Assembly (NCBI GenBank): GCA_030617005.1
Contig: JAUWWH010000079.1
Coordinates: forward strand, 1 to 5,614
From: Candidatus Bathyarchaeota archaeon
Lineage (GTDB): Archaea; Thermoproteota; Bathyarchaeia; RBG-16-48-13; GCA-020355125
Reading direction: 5' to 3'
Length of the DNA stretch: 5,614 nucleotides
Of the stretch, positions 1-5,614 are shown piece after piece (positions within the stretch are counted from its first letter, which is position 1; every line of letters begins with the position of its first letter). The notes below the pieces were generated by a model. The model was not told the origin of the DNA, did not search any database, and was given only the letters and a program-made list of their open reading frames with translations. The position numbers and the translations under genes were made by a program.

Positions 1-2
1 AA

Positions 3-3000
3 TTTATCTTCAAGATTAGAAAGGGGATAATTCTCAAGATTAGAAAGGGGATAATTCTCAAGATTAGAAAGAGCTTTATACTATATCTTTTACGTTGCAC
101 TATTTTATTCATTGAAATCGTCGGATTAGCCATCCTTCTGAATAGTTATTCCATTTTCCCCTTTTTACTCGTTAAAGAAGAGTTTGCATGGGGGGGACAA
201 AATATTCCACTTCAAGTTGAAGGATTATATGGGGAAGGAGGTGCGAATATTGAATTATTAGATGCATTTAGACTTTGGAAATGGAGTGTAACAGAGGAGT
301 TAACATTTAACACACGATCGTTATTAACATTGGTTGTTCCAGTAATTGCCCTATTCGCGATGATAGTATATACTGTTAAATTAGTATTACCAAGACGTTT
401 TAATTCTCTTAAAAAAATTGATAAAAAAACTTTGGTTACGATTACACTCTTAATATTATTAGCTCTTTTCCTCGCTAAAGGAGTCAATGAACCCTTCAGC
501 GACTTCTACATATGGCTAGTTTTCAGCACACCTTTCAGCTGGCTATTTGAACACTCCGAAGTCTGGATTCGATACCTATGTCTTGCTTACGCCTTCTTAT
601 GCTCACTCCTCCTAGCTCAACTCGTAGACATAATCTATAAACCGGTATCCAACAGGAAGTACTTGTTTACTGTGTTAAAAGAAAAATACCGAGTACCTCC
701 GCACATACATGGGTATATTTCAAAGATTTGGAATGCGAAAGCAGCTATTATTCTCACGGTAATAATTATTTTTTCTATTACAGTTCGAACGGAGGATATT
801 CAAGCTTATCCTTCAGGGTTATTTCTAGGTACTGCAAACAACTATCTTATACCTTCGACGTTACCCCAACCATATTACGATGTGAATGATTGGCTTTCTT
901 TGCAAAGTGGAGAGTTTAGAACAATATGGTTACCTATATCAGGTAGTCCTATTTGGTGGGAAAATTCTGGAGCATCACCCCATCCAATTGGGGATTGGGC
1001 GAGTTCCAGACCCATAGCAACCACGAACCATCCAACACAGAAGGATTATATGAAATTCACACTTAGCCATGGGGAGGATAAAGAAATATTTGCGGATCTC
1101 CTAGGCATCTTCAGTGTAAAGTATATTATTTTTCATGATGACACTAAAGAAAGGAGTATTTATCAAGTTCTTAAGGATAACCCTGGATTAATTCAAGTTT
1201 ACAATAACGAGTTTTTATATGTTTTTGAAAATAAGGATTTTCAACCATACGTACGTGCATTAAAGCAAAACATTTTGTGTATCGGTAACACAAGAGTGTT
1301 AGAGTTATCTTCTATTATTTCAACGTTCAATAAGTCAGATTTATCTATAGTTTTTTCTGAACAACTTCCAAGGTTAGGAATTGATACTCTTCAGTATCTA
1401 AGGAGTACTGATCTTTTGCTATTCTATAATAAACCCTTCATAGACCTCTTATTTAACAGTCTGAGTGATAGCCATATCTATGTTCCATCGAATTACATGG
1501 GAATAAACACAGAATGGAGAGTGGAAAATAGAAGAGATCTGATGAACTACGAATTTGACTACGGAAAAGGCTATGTTTATTCGCTTGAGAAGCGCCCATT
1601 CAGTTTTGAGATAGAGGTTAAAGAAGCAGACCAATACGAAATGTGGGTAAGGGTACTCGGGTCCCAAAGAGTCACCATACTCATTGATGACTATACGAAT
1701 ACAGAAGCATCTACACCCTTAGATCCCAATAGTTTTACATGGGTAAAGCTTGGAGAGACAAACTTGAATGAAGGAAAACATAGTCTCACATTAACTAATG
1801 AGGCGGGGTGGGGAAACCTCAACCTCTTCGCAATCGTTCCCTCAGAAGAGCTAGAAGAGAAAAGAAAGGAAACCCTAGAATACATAAACCAAATTAATTT
1901 AAGAACCGTAAATATATTTGATAAAAACGTTATAGAATGGAAAAAGGCATACCAATCCAGTTTTGAAGAACAGTTCACTGATCTTGCTGTAGGAAAACCA
2001 CTATGGCCCTTCCATGGAAATTGGACGATTAGCGATTATAATGGAAACAAGATCCTGTCGCAATTAAATGACACAATCCAGAACACATGGATTGAAGTAG
2101 GAGAGAACCAAACGATTGGGGACGGCTTTTTCGAGATCGATATACAATTAACATCTCAAACCACAGAGCCATTAAACCCGATTACGATCAATGTGATTCG
2201 GGAACAATCGGATTATCACTCGTATATTTTTTCATATACAGATCAAAATGCGAAATTAAATATTTGGAAGAGTAATGAAGGTAATCTTATCAAACTTGGG
2301 GAAGCTGATTTTTCAATGGAGAAAGATCTCTGGTATACTTGGAGACTTGAATTTCAAGGTCCAAGAATTAGCCTTCATCTGAATAACACGCTTTATATTG
2401 ATACAATCGACAATCTGCCCGCGTATGTGTATTCAGAAGGAAAAATGTACTTTGGAACTTCAACAGCGAAAGTTAATTTTGACAACATCAGATATTATGA
2501 ACCTATACAATTCTTACAGATAGATATGCCCAAGGATTCTGAATACATTATAGCCGTAAGAACCAGTGAAGATATTCCTAATATTGACTTATCAATCCAG
2601 GTTGATGGTAAAGAGTACGTTATGAAATATAACAATAATTCATATGACTCAGATTGGGAGCATACAATCCCAATAAATCTAACTCAAGGTCAACACGAAA
2701 TAGAATTCTTACCTCAATTTGGCATGGGAATAGATCAATTCATAGTTTTTTCTATCTCAAACAATGAGATGTCAATGACAGTGGATGAAATTTTTACAGA
2801 GGAACCAATGAACACGATCATAGAGTATGAAAGACTGGAAGCTGAAAAATGGATAGTTAACGTAAATACATCGGAACCCTTCATACTTGCCTTTTCAGAG
2901 ACATATCATAGTTTATGGAGCGCGTATACTGAGGACCTCGAATATCAACATTTTCCATTAGACTCTCAAATAAACGGGTTTTTCATTAACAAAACAGGAA

Positions 3001-3212
3001 ACTTCGAAATCAAAATAGAGTTCAGCATGGGTGAAGCGCATTACTATGGTGAAGCTATATCAACTCTGACACTTCTATTTACAGGCATTAGTTACATACT
3101 TCTTGAAGATAAAAGTCGAAGGAAAATAATCCGTTTATTCAAGAAAATAGCGGTTGAAATACGAAACATAAGGTCGGAGAGGGTGACTTCTGAAGATATT
3201 ATTAATAAATAA
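3..3212 (+). CDS. Large polytopic membrane protein, GT-C / YfhO-like, with multi-module extracytoplasmic domain (5' partial)
   Basis: The frame is open from the first complete codon (position 3) to TAA at 3210-3212, giving 1069 residues with the N-terminus missing; the TTG at 330 lies mid-protein. Numbering residues from position 3, hydrophobic helices lie near 27-57, 106-129, 140-158, 190-215 and 244-262. A conserved-looking loop at 159-169 (KGVNEPF..FY) resembles the KGPNPPxGELY loop of archaeal GT-C and AftD-like proteins. FRTIWLP (305-311) and LLGIFSVKYIIFHDD (about 366-381) are typical of YfhO/PTPS-related membrane proteins. Next come a CBM6/35-like beta-sandwich (524-616), a concanavalin-A-like/DUF1080-type module (654-835), another beta-sandwich (836-921), the YHSLWSAY..NGFFIN segment (about 968-1000), a last helix (1017-1035) and a basic tail. 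Nine N-X-S/T sequons suggest an exported glycoprotein. Likely role (inferred): glycan transfer or binding at the outer membrane face. The catalytic N-terminal part is outside the window, so enzyme activity is unproven. Confidence 0.8.
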   Translation, partial: FIFKIRKGIILKIRKGIILKIRKSFILYLLRCTILFIEIVGLAILLNSYSIFPFLLVKEEFAWGGQNIPLQVEGLYGEGGANIELLDAFRLWKWSVTEELTFNTRSLLTLVVPVIALFAMIVYTVKLVLPRRFNSLKKIDKKTLVTITLLILLALFLAKGVNEPFSDFYIWLVFSTPFSWLFEHSEVWIRYLCLAYAFLCSLLLAQLVDIIYKPVSNRKYLFTVLKEKYRVPPHIHGYISKIWNAKAAIILTVIIIFSITVRTEDIQAYPSGLFLGTANNYLIPSTLPQPYYDVNDWLSLQSGEFRTIWLPISGSPIWWENSGASPHPIGDWASSRPIATTNHPTQKDYMKFTLSHGEDKEIFADLLGIFSVKYIIFHDDTKERSIYQVLKDNPGLIQVYNNEFLYVFENKDFQPYVRALKQNILCIGNTRVLELSSIISTFNKSDLSIVFSEQLPRLGIDTLQYLRSTDLLLFYNKPFIDLLFNSLSDSHIYVPSNYMGINTEWRVENRRDLMNYEFDYGKGYVYSLEKRPFSFEIEVKEADQYEMWVRVLGSQRVTILIDDYTNTEASTPLDPNSFTWVKLGETNLNEGKHSLTLTNEAGWGNLNLFAIVPSEELEEKRKETLEYINQINLRTVNIFDKNVIEWKKAYQSSFEEQFTDLAVGKPLWPFHGNWTISDYNGNKILSQLNDTIQNTWIEVGENQTIGDGFFEIDIQLTSQTTEPLNPITINVIREQSDYHSYIFSYTDQNAKLNIWKSNEGNLIKLGEADFSMEKDLWYTWRLEFQGPRISLHLNNTLYIDTIDNLPAYVYSEGKMYFGTSTAKVNFDNIRYYEPIQFLQIDMPKDSEYIIAVRTSEDIPNIDLSIQVDGKEYVMKYNNNSYDSDWEHTIPINLTQGQHEIEFLPQFGMGIDQFIVFSISNNEMSMTVDEIFTEEPMNTIIEYERLEAEKWIVNVNTSEPFILAFSETYHSLWSAYTEDLEYQHFPLDSQINGFFINKTGNFEIKIEFSMGEAHYYGEAISTLTLLFTGISYILLEDKSRRKIIRLFKKIAVEIRNIRSERVTSEDIINK
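11..71 (+). repeat. 24-bp in-frame tandem direct repeat, about 2.5 copies
   Basis: Two exact 24-bp units (11-34 and 35-58) are followed by a 13-bp third partial copy (59-71). The unit is a multiple of three and lies inside the coding frame of the large membrane protein. It encodes KIRKGIIL twice and then KIRKSFIL, which leads into a hydrophobic helix. The two extra copies keep the frame, so they add basic-hydrophobic octapeptides to what is probably a cytoplasmic loop or helix edge. The closeness to the window edge means an assembly artefact cannot be excluded. Confidence 0.9.
3176..3186 (+). promoter_or_regulatory. Ribosome-binding site for the first GT4 gene, inside the end of the upstream gene
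   Basis: GGAG (3176-3179) and GGTGA (3182-3186) are complementary to the usual 3' end of archaeal 16S rRNA (AUCACCUCCU). They lie 10 and 3 nt before the CTG at 3190. By contrast, the region just before the GTG at 3289 (aacaatttgac) has no purine-rich site. This placement helps decide the start of the GT4 gene and implies translation coupled to the upstream gene. Confidence 0.55.
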
Positions 3213-4353
3213 CGCTCCACCCACAGCGGGACCGGGCATATACGCTTTTTCAATATTTAACATACTTCAAAAAAGTGAACAATTTGACGTGGATATGGCC
3301 TATACTTTCGATTTCCCTCTCAACCGAAATAAGATCAAGGGCAATATCATATTTCTAAGTAGAATTCCCTCTTCAACAATAAATCGATTTCTAAATTTTT
3401 TCATTAACCCACTTAGAATACCAAAAAAATATGATGTCTACCACATAACGACTCAAACCCTTGGAAGATTAAGTAGATTCATCCATCCGTCCATAATTAC
3501 AGTTCATGACATTTATCCATTAAAAGCAAGTCTCACGGAACCCACAATGTATGGAGATTTAAAGGGTTTACCATATGGGAATAAATTGATCAGCGCCGCC
3601 TATCACACATTTGTTAGGGAGAGCATAAAGAGTGTAAAATATGCGGATGTAATAATCACGCCTTCATATTACACAAAAAAAGAGTTGATCTCACTCTTAC
3701 AAATAAATCCTCACAAGATTAAAGTCGTACCGCATGGTATAAGGCATGATCTGTTTAAACCCAGAGATAAAACCAAGATTAGAAAAACCCTTGACTTACC
3801 TTTAAACAAAAAGATAGTGTTACACATTGGATCAGAGAACCCCCGAAAGAATATCCCCACATTAATTAAAGCCTTCGCTAAACTACAAAAAGACGGAAAT
3901 CGTAATATAATTTTATTACGAGTTGGTGAAACAAGAGCTAGTACACATAAATTAATCTCTGCATATCATTTAGACGAGTCGATCCTTGAATTTGGATTAC
4001 GTGATCAAAGCGATTTATGTTACCTATACAACGCTGCAGACGTACTCGTCTTCCCTTCACTATATGAAGGGTTTGGTTTACCACTAATAGAAGCCATGGC
4101 TTCTGGTTGTCCCGTCATCGCTGCGGATAGAACATCTTTACCTGAAGTCTTGGGGGATGCAGGTATCCTATGTGATCCATTGAATAGTGATGAATTAGCA
4201 GATGCAATGAAAAAGCTTCTGGGAGATGAAGAATTAAGAAAGAGGTGTTCTCGGGAAGGATTGAAGAGAGCAGCAATGTATTCTTGGGAGAGAGTGGTCA
4301 AAGAGACTGTACAAATCTTTAAGGAAAGCGCAAGATTGAGTGAATCTTCATAA
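3190..4353 (+). CDS. GT4-family glycosyltransferase (GT-B fold), probable CTG start
   Basis: This is a cytosolic, retaining GT4 glycosyltransferase that uses a nucleotide- or lipid-activated sugar; the exact sugars cannot be read. Read from CTG 3190 it has 387 residues. The N-terminal Rossmann domain starts with KILLINNAPP (2-11), the acceptor-side glycine loop TAGPGIYAFS (12-21) and a VHDIYPL motif. The C-terminal donor domain has VPHGI (180-184), GSENPRKN with Arg219-Lys220, DVLVFPS, and the E-x7-E motif at Glu293/Glu301 (EGFGLPLIE) followed by AMASGCPVI. The HDxxPL and PRKN signatures resemble the mannosyltransferase-like branch of GT4. A start at GTG 3289 would remove the first beta-strand and glycine loop, which this fold needs. 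The frame is open back to TGA 3184, and the only reasonable start in that stretch is CTG 3190, which has a ribosome-binding site just upstream. The gene overlaps the upstream gene by 23 nt, which suggests translational coupling. The family call is firm, the start codon less so. Confidence 0.85.
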   Translation: MKILLINNAPPTAGPGIYAFSIFNILQKSEQFDVDMAYTFDFPLNRNKIKGNIIFLSRIPSSTINRFLNFFINPLRIPKKYDVYHITTQTLGRLSRFIHPSIITVHDIYPLKASLTEPTMYGDLKGLPYGNKLISAAYHTFVRESIKSVKYADVIITPSYYTKKELISLLQINPHKIKVVPHGIRHDLFKPRDKTKIRKTLDLPLNKKIVLHIGSENPRKNIPTLIKAFAKLQKDGNRNIILLRVGETRASTHKLISAYHLDESILEFGLRDQSDLCYLYNAADVLVFPSLYEGFGLPLIEAMASGCPVIAADRTSLPEVLGDAGILCDPLNSDELADAMKKLLGDEELRKRCSREGLKRAAMYSWERVVKETVQIFKESARLSESS

Positions 4354-4357
4354 AGGA
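4352..4357 (+). promoter_or_regulatory. Weak ribosome-binding site for the second GT4 gene
   Basis: AAAGGA overlaps the stop codon of the preceding gene and ends 3 nt before ATG 4361. It favours ATG 4361 over the longer GTG 4340 reading. It is short and close to the start, so initiation probably depends on ribosomes that have just finished the upstream gene. Confidence 0.4.
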
Positions 4358-4360
4358 CTA

Positions 4361-5596
4361 ATGATTAACGTGGAAAAAAAAACTAAGATCCTCGTCTGTA
4401 TGTGGCATCCCATTCCTTTTGGTGTTGTAGGAGGGGGGTGGAGAATAATAGAAGAAGTTCTCAAGAGAACACCGGATAATGTAGACATTCACGCATTAGA
4501 CGTGGAACCATCCTTTCTTAGAAAAAACTCAAAAATTAAAGTATATGAATATTCATTACCAACTTTTTTAAGGGCAATAGAAGAGAAAAATTTTATCCTT
4601 TCTCGAATTCTCTCTTGGATTCTCTCAGCATTCTTAATGACGATTGCCGCCATCAAGTTAAATGAGAGAGAACAGTTTGGTAGTGTTTATGTTCCAATAG
4701 CTGAATTATCGTTCACATTAGCTCCAGCTATTGCACTAAAAATAGTTTTTAGGAAAAAAATTAGGATCATCATCAGCATATTCAACATTAGAAAACCAGA
4801 AGAGACTTTGAGAGTGTTATACTTAAACTTTACAAGACAAGGTTATTCTACAATCAGTTCTCTCATCTCATCAATCTTAATCATTTATACACACAAAATT
4901 GTAATATTGTGTGCAAATCGATTCAATATAGTGATCACGTTAAGCAATTTTTTGAGCAAAATACTCAAAGAATTGGGGGTAAGACGCACAATTAAGGTAG
5001 CACCTATAGGAATTCATTCTCAATACATAAAAGAAATTCCAAGTCAAAGAAAAATATATGACGCCATATTTGTAGGTAGACATAGCACGGAAAAGGGTGT
5101 ATATGATTTAATTAAGGCATGGGAAATCGTAGTTAGAAAATATCATAAAGCTAAGCTCTTACTTGTGGGTCTGAGCAGTAACACTGCCAGAGCTACATTG
5201 ATTCGTGAAATACATACCCGACAATTGAGTGAAAATGTAGAATTGTATGGTCCAGAATCAGACTATGGCAAGTTAATCAAGTTGATTAAAAGTAGCAGAA
5301 TTTTTGTCTTTCTAAGTGTAGCCGAGACATGGGGAATTGCGTCAATTGAAGGATTGGCATGTGGATTACCAGTTGTAGCTTATGATTTACCAGTTTACAA
5401 TGAAAATATTAAGGATTGTGAATCCGTTTTTCTCATCCCGATCACTAATTATCATAAGGCAGCCGATAAAATAATTCAACTTTTAAGTGAAGACGAGTAC
5501 AATTTTGCGAAACTAACTGACAGAGCGATAAAATTTTCACAAAAATTTGATTGGGACATCCGAGCTAAAAAATTCTTTCACCACCTAATTAATTAA
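4361..5596 (+). CDS. GT4-family glycosyltransferase (second, divergent)
   Basis: This is a predicted retaining GT4 glycosyltransferase with a GT-B fold; the donor and acceptor are unknown. From ATG 4361 it has 411 residues. The first beta-strand (KILVCMWHP) and glycine loop (GVVGGGWR) form the acceptor side. A hydrophobic stretch at about 78-100 and an Ile/Leu/Ser-rich amphipathic region at about 160-205 suggest membrane-surface attachment, consistent with a lipid-linked acceptor. The donor domain has APIGIH (His219), VGRHSTEKG with Arg240 and Lys245, an LLLVG strand, and the E-x7-E motif ETWGIASIE (Glu322/Glu330) followed by GLACGLPVV. The full catalytic set therefore appears intact. The length is normal for GT4. 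An alternative GTG start at 4340 would add 7 residues and overlap the previous gene by 14 nt; GTG 4370 is also possible. ATG 4361 is preferred because AAAGGA precedes it and the first strand stays complete. It follows the preceding GT4 gene by 7 nt, so the two are probably co-transcribed. It clearly differs from that neighbour, so the pair is not a recent duplication. Confidence 0.85.
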   Translation: MINVEKKTKILVCMWHPIPFGVVGGGWRIIEEVLKRTPDNVDIHALDVEPSFLRKNSKIKVYEYSLPTFLRAIEEKNFILSRILSWILSAFLMTIAAIKLNEREQFGSVYVPIAELSFTLAPAIALKIVFRKKIRIIISIFNIRKPEETLRVLYLNFTRQGYSTISSLISSILIIYTHKIVILCANRFNIVITLSNFLSKILKELGVRRTIKVAPIGIHSQYIKEIPSQRKIYDAIFVGRHSTEKGVYDLIKAWEIVVRKYHKAKLLLVGLSSNTARATLIREIHTRQLSENVELYGPESDYGKLIKLIKSSRIFVFLSVAETWGIASIEGLACGLPVVAYDLPVYNENIKDCESVFLIPITNYHKAADKIIQLLSEDEYNFAKLTDRAIKFSQKFDWDIRAKKFFHHLIN

Positions 5597-5614
5597 AACG
5601 ATTTATGTATCCGG

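Noticed and set aside
11..71. Start of a CRISPR array or a regulatory iteron
   Set aside because: The units are directly adjacent with no spacers and preserve the coding frame, so this is a coding tandem repeat.
330..332. TTG at 330 as the start of the large membrane protein
   Set aside because: The same frame is open upstream to position 3 and encodes hydrophobic helix and loop sequence that continues smoothly across this point, and no ribosome-binding site precedes the codon. The gene is 5' partial.
1449..1978. Minus-strand open frames opposite the first gene (1449-1667 and 1691-1978)
   Set aside because: They are short, have no recognisable protein features, and lie entirely opposite a well-supported coding region. 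They are shadow frames; the same holds for 212-487 and 4020-4301.
3774..3785. A 12-nt match to the core of the 24-bp repeat (CAAGATTAGAAA) inside the first GT4 gene, also encoding KIRK
   Set aside because: It is short and AT-rich, occurs once, and lies within an ordinary variable loop of a GT4 enzyme. Chance is the simplest explanation.
4340..4360. GTG 4340 as the start of the second GT4 gene
   Set aside because: It adds only seven non-conserved residues before the first strand, and its nearest purine-rich site (AAGGA, 4321-4325) is 14 nt away. ATG 4361 is better placed, though the longer form is not excluded.
5597..5614. Possible start of a further gene at ATG 5605
   Set aside because: Only three codons are visible, and no clear ribosome-binding site precedes the ATG. 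The 18-nt tail is too short to support a gene or terminator.

Overview
This 5.6 kb, AT-rich window is coding almost end to end on the + strand. It holds three tightly packed genes that look like part of a cell-surface glycan or surface-glycoprotein assembly locus. An archaeal origin is the best guess. The grounds are the large membrane protein of the archaeal GT-C/YfhO-like type, nine N-X-S/T sequons in its predicted outer domain, frequent AGA/AGG arginine codons, and GGTGA-type ribosome-binding sequences. This is an inference: there is no rRNA or marker gene, and a bacterial source is not excluded.

Layout. (1) Positions 3-3212 are the C-terminal 1069 codons of a very large membrane protein whose start lies before the window. 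The reading frame is open from the first complete codon, so a TTG start at 330 would be an artefact. Several membrane helices are followed by a long outer region of stacked beta-sandwich modules (CBM-like, concanavalin-A-like, another beta-sandwich) and a final helix with a basic tail. A 24-bp tandem repeat (11-71) sits in frame near its visible beginning. (2) Positions 3190-4353 encode a GT4 glycosyltransferase. Its real N-terminus appears to begin at a non-canonical CTG codon inside the upstream gene, 33 codons before the first GTG. (3) Positions 4361-5596 encode a second, divergent GT4 glycosyltransferase.

The genes overlap or are separated by only 7 nt, with no promoter, terminator or RNA gene between them, so they are probably one translationally coupled transcript. 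A plausible joint role is that the two GT4 enzymes add sugars from nucleotide-activated donors on the cytoplasmic face of the membrane, while the large polytopic protein works on or binds lipid-linked glycan at the outer face. The donor and acceptor sugars cannot be read from the sequence. No complete undescribed system is evident. The points most worth checking are the CTG start, the in-frame 24-bp repeat, and the multi-module outer domain of the first gene.
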